A stretch of DNA of 64,000 bases from Flavobacterium piscisymbiosum (lineage in GTDB: Bacteria; Bacteroidota; Bacteroidia; Flavobacteriales; Flavobacteriaceae). Below the pieces are notes generated by a model that saw only the letters and a list, made by a program, of their open reading frames with translations, made no database searches and was not told where the DNA came from. Position 1 is the stretch's first letter. Each line of letters opens with the position of its first letter. Of this stretch, positions 1 to 8,055 are shown piece after piece. A program made the position numbers and the translations under genes. Where the stretch lies: the NCBI RefSeq assembly GCF_020905295.1, contig NZ_JAJJMM010000001.1, positions 2,294,001 through 2,358,000 on the forward strand, read 5' to 3'.

Positions 1-824
<824 letters not shown>

Positions 825-875
825 TTATTTGTTTCAGGTTTCCCTAATACTTAATTCTTGAGACCTATCTTTTTT

Positions 876-1151
876 TTAGATTATAGCTAAGATATCATCT
901 TCACGCATAATCAAATAATCAGTTCCTTCAAGTTTTAATTCTGTTCCTGCATATTTACCATAAAGAACAGTATCGCCAACTTTTACGGTCATAGTGTGAT
1001 CTTTAGATCCATTTCCTACTGCAACTACAGTTCCTTTTTGTGGTTTTTCTTTGGCAGTATCCGGAATAAAAATCCCTGACGCAGTTTTAGTCTCAGCTGC
1101 AACAGGCTCAATAAGTACGCGGTCTGAAAGCGGTTTAATGTTTAAAGTCAT
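876..1151 (-). CDS. groES: Co-chaperonin GroES
   Basis: 91 residues, the normal length for the 10-kDa co-chaperonin. The sequence opens [20 protein letters not shown], has the mobile-loop region [19 protein letters not shown] (about residues 20-38) and ends with the typical REDDILAII. GroES caps the GroEL ring during ATP-driven folding in the cytoplasm. It is first of the two-gene operon with groEL. A terminator separates it from secG upstream on the same strand, so the pair should have its own promoter in 1152-1240; a TACTTTAG there only loosely resembles the TAnnTTTG consensus. Confidence 0.98.
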   Translation of the reverse strand: MTLNIKPLSDRVLIEPVAAETKTASGIFIPDTAKEKPQKGTVVAVGNGSKDHTMTVKVGDTVLYGKYAGTELKLEGTDYLIMREDDILAII

Positions 1152-1239
1152 GATTTATATTATTAATAGTTTATATTTTTTTAATGCTAAAGTAACTTTC
1201 AGAAATTGTGCCATGCTCTTAAAACTGACATTATTTCCT

Positions 1240-1275
1240 AAAAAAAATGCCAGCTTTGACAGGCTGGCATTTTAT
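1240..1275 (-). terminator. Rho-independent terminator after secG
   Basis: An inverted repeat AAATGCCAGC / GCTGGCATTT encloses a short loop. A run of seven A on the plus strand at its left becomes the U-tract on the minus strand. It lies 17 bp beyond the secG stop and before groES. Confidence 0.8.
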
Positions 1276-1291
1276 ATTTATTTCAAAATTA

Positions 1292-1633
1292 TTATTTTGC
1301 TGCAGGAGTTGCCGGAGCAGGTGTTTGTTGAGCTGGAACAGCAGGTGTGCTAGTAGCAGGAACTTCAGATTTGTCAATAATTTTAGAGTCAGTATCACTT
1401 AATGATCCTGTAAAACTTAAACTTGAAAGCAAGATTAAAGCAATCAAAATAGTAGCTAATGTCCAGGTACTTTTATCTAAAAAGTCAGTTGTTTTTTGTA
1501 CTCCACCTAACATTTGAGTTCCGCTAATTGTAGACGATAATCCGCCTCCTTTAGGGTTTTGAACCATGATTACTACAATCAATAGAAAACAAACTATTGT
1601 GATTAAAACTAAAAAAATTGAAAATGTGCTCAT
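1292..1633 (-). CDS. secG: Preprotein translocase subunit SecG
   Basis: 113 residues. Two hydrophobic helices (about residues 3-23 and 56-75) flank the SecG signature VQNPKGGGLSSTISG (about 24-38) and a TTDFLDKSTW segment, followed by a Pro/Ala/Thr-rich cytoplasmic or flexible tail (PATSTPAVPAQQTPAPATPA). SecG is the small inner-membrane component of SecYEG that aids SecA-driven export. It starts 3 bp after the stop of the upstream repeat-rich gene on the same strand, so the two are co-transcribed, and it is followed by a strong hairpin terminator. Confidence 0.95.
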   Translation of the reverse strand: MSTFSIFLVLITIVCFLLIVVIMVQNPKGGGLSSTISGTQMLGGVQKTTDFLDKSTWTLATILIALILLSSLSFTGSLSDTDSKIIDKSEVPATSTPAVPAQQTPAPATPAAK

Positions 1634-1636
1634 TGC

Positions 1637-3262
1637 TTAATTATTATTGTTATTTTGTTGTAAAATCTTAATATCCGAAATACGGTCTGCAAAGAAACTA
1701 ATTTTTTCTGGATATTTCAAAATTAATATTTCATATGCTTGTATTGCTTTTGTATATTTTTTTTGTTCCAAATATACTCTGGCCAAAGTTTCCGTCATTA
1801 AGTAGGAATTATCTTCTTTGTTAATGTCGAATTGTACTGCAGGGGTTATTGCAGTTTGTTTTATTGGAGATATTTTTGGGTTCGTCTCGATGAATTTATC
1901 GATTATTTCTGCCTTTTTCTTTTTCTCCGGATCAATTATTTTTGTCTCAGGTTTTGGTTCGACAGTTTTGGGGGTCTCTTTTGCTTCCTCAGGGCCTTCT
2001 GTTCTGTCTATTGGTTCTGTTTTTGCTAATTGAAGCCATTCTTGAAATGAATGCTTTTCATTAACAGAAAAATCAAGTGGTTTTCCTATTTCCAGATTTT
2101 CCTCTGCGATTTTTACAGTTTCCGGAACTTCAATTTCTTTTGGTTCTTCTGCTATTTTTGGTTCTTCAAAAACTACTGCATTTGCTTCTTTGATAGAATT
2201 CAGTATAGATTGTTCGATAGGATCAACTCTTACTGCAGGAATTTCTGGTTCTGTTATTTCCTCTTCTTCTACTATTTCTTCAAAAAAGGTTGGAGTATGT
2301 TCTTTAATCGAAGTTAAAACTGGCTGCTCAACAATTGGTTCCTCTTTTGGTTCCTCGATTTTTACTGCTTCTTCAAAAGTTATATTGGCAACTTCTTTTA
2401 TAGATTCTAAAATAGACTGCTCCAGAACCGGATCAATTGTTTTTTCTTCAATTTTTACCGGTTCCTCAAAAGTGGTTGGTGCTACTTCTTTAAAAGTATC
2501 TAAAATAGATTGCTCGGTAATAGGTTCAATTGTGTCTTCTTCAATTTTTACCGGTTCCTCAAAAGCAGTTGGTGCTACTTCTTTAAAAGTATCTAAAATT
2601 GATTGCTCAGTAATTGGTGCTATAATTGGCTCTACTTTGATCTCTTCGATTTTTACGGGTTCTTCAAAAGTAGTTGTTGTCACTTCTTTAAAAGAATCCA
2701 AAATCGATTGCTCATCAATTATTTCAATTGTTTTTTCTTCAATTTTTGCAGGTTCTTCAAAAGTATCTGGCGTTACCTCTTTAAAAGAATTCAAAATCGA
2801 CTGTTCATCAATTATTATAATTGGCTTTTCTTCTGTTGCTGTTGGTTCTGTAAAAGTAGTATTTGTGGCTCCTTTTATAGAATTCAGAATAGATTGTTCA
2901 ATTGGGTCAATTCGAACTTCTGTTGCTTTTTTGATTTCTTCAAAAGAAACAATTTCGCTATCGTAAACCTTAATTTCTAAAAGATCTCTTAGTTTTTGAT
3001 CATAAAGATCATTTTGGATAGACGTAAAAGCTTCTGAAGTAATAAAATCAAATAATACAGCGCGATCTGTTGTATGTGCTGCTGTAACCTTTAAGGCATA
3101 ATTATACTTAAAGCTATTTTGATTGTAAAGTCCTTTTAATCGTAATGCTCTCGCACTTTGAAAATATGGAAATTCATTCAAAACACTTCCTAATGCGTCC
3201 GCTTGCTTTTCGGTGATAGCATCGGGTTTGTTCATTAAGTAGGTATAATCAGTTACATTCAT
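1637..3262 (-). CDS. Acidic repeat protein with a C-terminal TPR-like segment, unknown function
   Basis: 541 residues in three parts. Residues 1-110 form a helical N-terminal domain (MNVTDYTYLMNKPDAITEKQ...). Residues about 120-390 hold eight degenerate copies of a 25-38 residue unit starting EQSIL-x-S/T-I/F-KE and ending FEEPVKIEE, very rich in Glu. The C-terminus (YLMTETLARVYLEQKKYTKA, then IQAYEILILKYPEK) reads as a single tetratricopeptide motif. No signal peptide is evident, so it is probably cytoplasmic. It sits between lptE and secG, all minus strand. TPR motifs suggest protein binding; nothing shows an enzymatic role. The repeat number probably varies between strains. Confidence 0.75.
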   Translation of the reverse strand: MNVTDYTYLMNKPDAITEKQADALGSVLNEFPYFQSARALRLKGLYNQNSFKYNYALKVTAAHTTDRAVLFDFITSEAFTSIQNDLYDQKLRDLLEIKVYDSEIVSFEEIKKATEVRIDPIEQSILNSIKGATNTTFTEPTATEEKPIIIIDEQSILNSFKEVTPDTFEEPAKIEEKTIEIIDEQSILDSFKEVTTTTFEEPVKIEEIKVEPIIAPITEQSILDTFKEVAPTAFEEPVKIEEDTIEPITEQSILDTFKEVAPTTFEEPVKIEEKTIDPVLEQSILESIKEVANITFEEAVKIEEPKEEPIVEQPVLTSIKEHTPTFFEEIVEEEEITEPEIPAVRVDPIEQSILNSIKEANAVVFEEPKIAEEPKEIEVPETVKIAEENLEIGKPLDFSVNEKHSFQEWLQLAKTEPIDRTEGPEEAKETPKTVEPKPETKIIDPEKKKKAEIIDKFIETNPKISPIKQTAITPAVQFDINKEDNSYLMTETLARVYLEQKKYTKAIQAYEILILKYPEKISFFADRISDIKILQQNNNNN

Positions 3263-3352
3263 TTTTTATTCTTTTAATCTCTTGTTTGTTTAACTATTTA
3301 ATCATTAAAAAAATCAATTATATCATTAACCGATTTTAACAAATAAACAATT

Positions 3353-3871
3353 TTACCATTTAGCTAGTGAATCATTAAAAATATCCTGCGTGATTCTTTC
3401 GAAAATAGCCTGAAGCGCAGCATTTAAAGTAGCACCTGTTGGTAAACCGCTTCCCGGGAAATCATAATAGAATTCGAATGGTTTCTCAAAATCATCTGTT
3501 TCTTTATTTTTATTGGTAAATCGTACATTGATACGAATTGTTAAACGGTTTTGTGCTGCTCCTACATCACCACCTGATGTTACGGCAGTTGCTGTCATTG
3601 GAGTCGTTCTGTAATCTACAATTTCTCCTTCGTAAACCAAGTCACCACTATTACTTACTAAGTTTAGATTGGTTTGATTTTGAATTAAATCCTGCAAAGC
3701 CAATGTAAATTGCCTGTCGATTCCAGGTTCAATCAAATCGGCATTATTTTGGAAAAAATTAACCTGAAATGTTTTTGCATCAATTTTCCCTGTTCCTGTA
3801 AAGTTATAAACAGAGCAGCCACTTAACATAAAAAGGCTCATTAAGGCTAATAAAGAATATATTTTTTTCAT
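3353..3871 (-). CDS. lptE: LptE-family LPS-assembly lipoprotein
   Basis: 172 residues. The N-terminus MKKIYSLLALMSLFMLSGCS ends in a lipobox (LSGC, Cys19), so the protein is lipidated and probably outer-membrane anchored. The body (YNFTGTGKIDAKTFQVNFFQ, then ...DLIEPGIDRQFTLALQDLIQ, and an immunoglobulin-like beta-rich stretch) matches the LptE family of Bacteroidota, the partner of the LptD translocon. It lies downstream of the sigma-54 activator gene on the same strand, with a 161-bp gap holding a TATATTTG -7-like element, so it may have its own promoter. The family call rests on pattern memory. Confidence 0.8.
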   Translation of the reverse strand: MKKIYSLLALMSLFMLSGCSVYNFTGTGKIDAKTFQVNFFQNNADLIEPGIDRQFTLALQDLIQNQTNLNLVSNSGDLVYEGEIVDYRTTPMTATAVTSGGDVGAAQNRLTIRINVRFTNKNKETDDFEKPFEFYYDFPGSGLPTGATLNAALQAIFERITQDIFNDSLAKW

Positions 3872-3932
3872 AAAATTAATAAGTAATCAAATTCCAATTT
3901 TTTAAAATTCCAACTGAAGGAATATTTTTTTT

Positions 3933-3940
3933 CAAATATA
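3933..3940 (-). promoter_or_regulatory. Candidate -7 element for lptE
   Basis: The minus strand reads TATATTTG, an exact TAnnTTTG match, about 60 bp upstream of the lptE ATG. No clear TTG -33 box sits 17-21 bp upstream, so this is tentative. Confidence 0.35.
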
Positions 3941-4032
3941 CTAATTTGAAACTGGGCGTTAGCGAACAGATAAAGCAATTTGGAATTTGTTTTTTAGATT
4001 TTAACCTTTCTAAATTTTGAATTTATTTATTT

Positions 4033-5286
4033 TTATAAATCGAATTGTTTAATTTTTCGATATAAAGTTCTTTCCGAAATACCTAACTCATCAGCGGCAG
4101 CTTTTCGTTTTCCTTTATTTTTTTCTAATGATTTTTTGATCATTTCGATTTCTTTTTGTTCTAAACGTAAAACCTCTTCTTCTTCAATGGTTTCGGCAAA
4201 CAAGTAGTTATCGTCCTGCATCTGATAATTATCTTCGCGGGTTGCAGGCGTCATAACAGCGGTTCTAGGTTCTTCTTCAAAATCTATTTCGCTTTCATTT
4301 TCCTGCGAACCGTATATTTTCTGAATCAAGTTAGGGTTGATATCCTGCACTTTTGTACCATTTTTCATCAATTCCAGAGTCAGTTTTTTTAGGTCATTCA
4401 GATCGCTTTTCATATCAAAAAGCACTTTATATAAAATGTCTCTTTCGGTACTAAAGTCACTTTCTTTTTTCTTGTCGCTAATTACAGACGGCAAATTAGT
4501 GCCCTCAGTTGGTAAATACGATTGTAAAGTCGCCAGAGTAATATCACGATTTGTTTCTAAAACCGAGATTTGTTCGGCTACATTTCGCAACTGACGAATG
4601 TTTCCATTCCATCTGAATTTTTGCAAAAGCTGAACCGCATCGTCATCTAACTTTAACGGTGGCATTTTGTATTTATGTGCAAAATCTGCAACAAATTTTC
4701 TGAATAATAAATGAATGTCTTCGTTTCTTTCGCGCAAGGGCGGCAAAGTAATTTCGACAGTGGTCAAACGATAATACAAATCCTCACGGAATTTTCCCTT
4801 TTCAATAGCATTAAATAGGTTTACGTTTGTAGCCGCTACGATTCGAACATTTGTTTTTTGAACTTGTGATGAACCTACTTTTATAAACTCACCATTTTCA
4901 AGCACACGAAGCAAACGAACCTGAGTTGTCAGTGGTAATTCACCCACTTCATCCAGAAAAATAGTTCCGCCATCGGCAACTTCAAAATAACCTTCACGGG
5001 TGCTTGTAGCTCCTGTAAAAGCGCCTTTTTCGTGACCAAAAAGTTCACTATCGATAGTTCCTTCTGGAATTGCACCACAGTTTACCGCAATATATTTACC
5101 ATGCTTTCTGTGCGAAAGCGAATGTATTATTCTTGGAATATTTTCTTTACCAACACCACTTTCCCCAGTTACCATTACCGAAATATCAGTAGGAGCAACC
5201 TGAATGGCTTTTTCGATGGCACGATTTAATTTAGGATCATTTCCTATAATCTCAAATCGTTGTTTTATTGCTTGAACTGTTTCCAT
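4033..5286 (-). CDS. Sigma-54 interacting transcriptional activator without receiver domain
   Basis: 417 residues. The AAA+ domain begins almost at the N-terminus: Walker A GESGVGKE (about residues 40-47), the sigma-54 contact loop GAFTGAT (about 91-97), Walker B GTIFLDEVGELP, and the arginine-finger region REDLYYRLTTVEITLPPLRE. A linker of about 100 residues follows, then a Fis-type helix-turn-helix at the C-terminus (KRKAAADELGISERTLYRKI). There is no N-terminal response-regulator or GAF domain, so activity must be set by another route (partner protein, level, or constitutive). It belongs to the NtrC/PspF class that opens RpoN promoters. It is upstream of lptE and downstream of the GxxExxY gene. 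Confidence 0.92.
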   Translation of the reverse strand: METVQAIKQRFEIIGNDPKLNRAIEKAIQVAPTDISVMVTGESGVGKENIPRIIHSLSHRKHGKYIAVNCGAIPEGTIDSELFGHEKGAFTGATSTREGYFEVADGGTIFLDEVGELPLTTQVRLLRVLENGEFIKVGSSQVQKTNVRIVAATNVNLFNAIEKGKFREDLYYRLTTVEITLPPLRERNEDIHLLFRKFVADFAHKYKMPPLKLDDDAVQLLQKFRWNGNIRQLRNVAEQISVLETNRDITLATLQSYLPTEGTNLPSVISDKKKESDFSTERDILYKVLFDMKSDLNDLKKLTLELMKNGTKVQDINPNLIQKIYGSQENESEIDFEEEPRTAVMTPATREDNYQMQDDNYLFAETIEEEEVLRLEQKEIEMIKKSLEKNKGKRKAAADELGISERTLYRKIKQFDL

Positions 5287-5300
5287 GTATGTTTTTTTTC

Positions 5301-5320
5301 TTTTGCCACAGATTAAATGA
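5301..5320 (+). repeat. Left arm of a perfect 20-bp inverted repeat
   Basis: TTTTGCCACAGATTAAATGA here is the exact reverse complement of 5776-5795. The two arms bracket the GxxExxY gene. The core CCACAGATTAAA recurs in the tandem repeats at 7341-7690. Confidence 0.85.
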
Positions 5321-5339
5321 TTAACTCAGATTCTCTAAA

Positions 5340-5711
5340 TTATAAAATAAATCTTTTATGCTGAAGAGATTTTGTTTGAAAGTTGATAAGTAATCCCAAT
5401 TCTGAACCTGACAATTTTATATAGTTTAAAATCTGAGCAATATGTTCACTCGAAAATTCTTTTATTGCTTTTACCTCTAAAACAATATCTTCATTAATAA
5501 TGAAGTCAGCGTAAAATTTATGAGGTAAGATTTTACCTTTATATTCAATTGAATATTCTTTTTCCCTTTCGAAAGGGATGTTATTTTCTCTAAATTCTAT
5601 TTCTAAAGCATCTTTATAAACTATTTCTAATAATCCTGGTCCAAGATTATTGTGGACTTCCATGCATATTCCAATAATCTTATAAGTCTCTTTTTCTCTA
5701 TAATATTGCAT
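5340..5711 (-). CDS. GxxExxY protein (PD-(D/E)XK nuclease-like fold)
   Basis: 123 residues, the full length of this small family. The naming motif is present as IGICMEVHNNLGPGLLEIVY (G...E..Y, about residues 12-32). A PD-(D/E)XK-like signature follows: YADFIINEDIVLEVKAI, with the Asp and E-x-K spacing of that nuclease superfamily. The biochemical role of the family is not established, as far as I know. The gene lies between perfect 20-bp inverted repeats and separates miaB from the sigma-54 activator gene, so it looks like an insertion into an otherwise housekeeping cluster. Confidence 0.85.
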   Translation of the reverse strand: MQYYREKETYKIIGICMEVHNNLGPGLLEIVYKDALEIEFRENNIPFEREKEYSIEYKGKILPHKFYADFIINEDIVLEVKAIKEFSSEHIAQILNYIKLSGSELGLLINFQTKSLQHKRFIL

Positions 5712-5775
5712 AAACTAATTAATTTTTACCATTAAACTTTAAATAAGAAAAATAATACAAAAAAAATCATTTTAT

Positions 5776-5795
5776 TCATTTAATCTGTGGCAAAA
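5776..5795 (-). repeat. Right arm of the 20-bp inverted repeat
   Basis: Exact reverse complement of 5301-5320. It ends 4 bp from the last codon of miaB (stop at 5800-5802). I could not see a target-site duplication outside the arms. Confidence 0.85.
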
Positions 5796-5799
5796 AAAA

Positions 5800-7245
5800 T
5801 TAATTCATGCTGCTAAGTCCAACTGCCTCACCCTTAAGTGTTCCAGAAGTACAACTTGTAATTTTTACGTTTACAAAATCTCCAATCTTATAATTCTCTT
5901 TAGGGAAAACAACCGTAATACTTTGAGAATTTCTTCCTGAGAATTCTTCGGTTGATTTTTTAGAAACTTTTTCAACTAAAACTTCTACAACTTTACCAAC
6001 GAATTCTTCACTTCTAAACCAGGCATGTTTTTGTTGTAGATCGACAATTTCCTGCAATCTTCTCGCTTTAGTTTCTTCCGGAACATCATCTTCCATTTTT
6101 CTTCCTGCCAAAGTTCCAGGACGTTCAGAATACGAATACATATAACCAAAATTATATTTTACATATTCCATCAAACTCATTGTATCTTGGTGATCTTCTT
6201 CGGTTTCTGTTGGGAAACCAGCGATCATATCTTGCGAAATCGAAGCATCTGGGATAATCGCCTTGATTTTATCAATCAAAGTCATGTATTCTTCACGAGT
6301 ATGCAAACGATTCATTTCTTTTAGAATTCGGTCACTTCCTGATTGAACCGGTAAGTGAATGTGCTTACAAATATTTGGATATTTCGCAATAACATGCAAG
6401 ATACTCTCATGCATATCCTGCGGATTAGAAGTCGAAAAACGAATACGCATTTTAGGAAAACCAACAGCAACCATTTCAAGCAATTGATCAAAATCAACCG
6501 CTGTCGCTTTTTGCATATCCGATGCGTTTACGAAGTCTTTTTTCAAACCGCCGCCGTACCAAAGGTAACTATCAACGTTTTGACCTAAAAGTGTAATTTC
6601 CTTAAAGCCTTTATCCCAAAGATCCTGAATTTCCTTCATAATACTTTGAGGTTCACGACTACGCTCACGACCACGAGTAAAAGGAACAACGCAAAATGTG
6701 CACATATTATCGCAGCCACGAGTGATCGAAACCAAAGCTGTGATTCCGTTGCTCATCAAACGAACCGGCGAAATATCACCGTACGTTTCCTCTTTCGATA
6801 AAATTACATTAATAGCGTCGCGGCCTTCCTCAACCTCTGCCAATAAATTCGGCAAATCTTTGTAAGCATCAGGACCAACAACAAGGTCAACAATTTTTTC
6901 TTCTTCCAGAAACTGACTTTTCAAACGCTCGGCCATACAGCCCAAAACGCCCACTTTCATTTTTGGGTTAATACGTTTTACCGCATTATATTTCTCTAAA
7001 CGCTTACGAATAGTCTGTTCTGCCTTGTCTCGAATCGAGCAAGTGTTTACAAGAACCAAATCAGCATCTTCAAGAGTTTGTGTAGTGTTATATCCGTTTA
7101 TCGATAAAATAGAAGCTACAACTTCACTGTCCGAAAAATTCATCGCACAACCGTAACTTTCTATAAAAAGTTTTTTAGTATTCTCAGGTTTATTCTCCAA
7201 AACAAGACTTTCGCCCTGTTTGCTTTGCTCAATAATCTTTTCCAT
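5800..7245 (-). CDS. miaB: tRNA-2-methylthio-N6-dimethylallyladenosine synthase MiaB
   Basis: 481 residues, a normal MiaB. The N-terminal methylthiotransferase domain has its three Fe-S cysteines in YGCAMNFSDSE, NTCSIRDKAEQ and LGCMAERLK. The radical-SAM motif is RGCDNMCTFCVVPFTRGRE (about residues 177-195), followed by the rest of the TIM barrel (QSGSDRILKEMNRLHTREEY) and a C-terminal TRAM domain (about 415-478). It adds a methylthio group to i6A37 of tRNAs reading UNN codons. A good Bacteroidota promoter (7263-7294) lies just upstream. Confidence 0.97.
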   Translation of the reverse strand: MEKIIEQSKQGESLVLENKPENTKKLFIESYGCAMNFSDSEVVASILSINGYNTTQTLEDADLVLVNTCSIRDKAEQTIRKRLEKYNAVKRINPKMKVGVLGCMAERLKSQFLEEEKIVDLVVGPDAYKDLPNLLAEVEEGRDAINVILSKEETYGDISPVRLMSNGITALVSITRGCDNMCTFCVVPFTRGRERSREPQSIMKEIQDLWDKGFKEITLLGQNVDSYLWYGGGLKKDFVNASDMQKATAVDFDQLLEMVAVGFPKMRIRFSTSNPQDMHESILHVIAKYPNICKHIHLPVQSGSDRILKEMNRLHTREEYMTLIDKIKAIIPDASISQDMIAGFPTETEEDHQDTMSLMEYVKYNFGYMYSYSERPGTLAGRKMEDDVPEETKARRLQEIVDLQQKHAWFRSEEFVGKVVEVLVEKVSKKSTEEFSGRNSQSITVVFPKENYKIGDFVNVKITSCTSGTLKGEAVGLSSMN

Positions 7246-7262
7246 TGTATAATTTCAAAGTG

Positions 7263-7294
7263 CAAAGATAACGTAAAAGGTATAAAGATGACAA
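7263..7294 (-). promoter_or_regulatory. Promoter of miaB
   Basis: On the minus strand TATCTTTG (7263-7270) matches the -7 consensus TAnnTTTG. A CTTG (-33, 7292-7294 plus one base) lies 21 bp upstream. The ATG follows 17 bp after the -7 box. Confidence 0.6.
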
Positions 7295-7340
7295 GATGGC
7301 AGAGAAAAGATTTTAGATTTTAGAATTCAGATTTTAGATT

Positions 7341-7690
7341 AACACAAAGCTTTGTGAACTTCTTCTGAAATTTTGAGCTTAAATCAAAACTTAGCGAACT
7401 TAGCGTAAAACCTTTGCGAATTCCGCGGTTAAATTTTTCGCCACAGATTAAAAAATAGAAAATGATTCTCAAAGCTTTGCGGAGTTAGCCTGAAATTTTC
7501 AGCTCAATCTAACTTTGTGAACTTTGTGTAAAACCTTTGTGAACTCTGCGGTTAAATTTTTCGCCGCAGATTAAAAATCTAAACATAATCCTCAAAGCTT
7601 TGTGAACTTAGCCTGAAATTTTCAGCTCAATCTAACTTTGTGAACTTTGCGTAAAAACTTAGCAAACTCTGCGGTTGAATTTTTCTAATT
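7341..7690. repeat. About three tandem copies of a 123-bp intergenic repeat
   Basis: CTCAAAGCTTTG starts at 7468 and again at 7591, a 123-bp period. Each is followed by the same GCCTGAAATTTTCAGCTC and then AACTTTGTGAAC..., CTCTGCGGTTAAATTTTTCG and CAGATTAAA. A more diverged first copy starts near 7344. No ORF is apparent. The unit shares CCACAGATTAAA with the inverted repeat around the GxxExxY gene. Confidence 0.75.
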
Positions 7691-7696
7691 TGTTTT

Positions 7697-7868
7697 TAAG
7701 AAGCTATTTCCAGCTTTCCGCTTCATCCCGATAGCTATCGGGACATAAAAAAAGCAAAGTTTCTAATGTTTTAAAAAAGAGCTTCTCCCGAAGCTTCAGG
7801 AGTCGCTTTTTTAAAACAAGAAACTTTTGCATTTTTTATTCCGAGCTTTTTACTATAATCCGGGCTAA
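7697..7868 (+). repeat. Interspersed element, copy 1: constant ends, long variable hairpin
   Basis: The left end reads AAGAAGCTATTTCCAGCTTT then CCGCTTCATC; the right end reads ATAATCCGGGCTAAT. Inside lie a perfect palindrome CCCGATAGCTATCGGG (7728-7743) and an imperfect hairpin over 7748-7838, whose arms contain GTTTTAAAAAAG and CTTTTTTAAAAC with GTTTCT/AGAAAC outside. The ends match copies at 21605-21760 and (inverted) 57151-57243, while the hairpin sequence differs. Confidence 0.75.
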
Positions 7869-8008
7869 TAAATTTCGGGTAAAAAAGAACATTTAGTGGT
7901 TATAAACTTTTAAAATTTGTACCTATATATATTATAGGTAGGAATACAGATAAATCTGCAATTTTAGGAAACATAACATTAAAATACCTCAAAAATCAAT
8001 TAGCAAGG

Positions 8009-8037
8009 TTGATATTTAAAAAAAATAGATACTTTTG
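8009..8037 (+). promoter_or_regulatory. Promoter of topA
   Basis: GTTG (-33, TTG at 8009-8011), an 18-bp spacer, then TACTTTTG (-7, 8030-8037). The in-frame TTG at 8035 overlaps the -7 box, so it cannot be translated from this promoter; the ATG at 8056 must be the start. Confidence 0.65.
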
Positions 8038-8055
8038 TTGCAGAAAAATAGAGCA

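Noticed and set aside
1152..1240. Possible sigma-54 promoter upstream of groES (TGGCAC on the minus strand)
   Set aside because: The -24 half is present but no TTGC lies at the correct spacing, so it does not meet the -24/-12 consensus.
2190..2966. 258-codon plus-strand frame rich in Ser/Ile opposite the repeat protein
   Set aside because: It mirrors the repeat units of the minus-strand gene; the repetition comes from the real gene and there is no start signal.
7341..7690. CRISPR-like array
   Set aside because: The units are about 123 bp with internal similarity throughout; there are no short constant repeats with unique spacers, and no cas genes.
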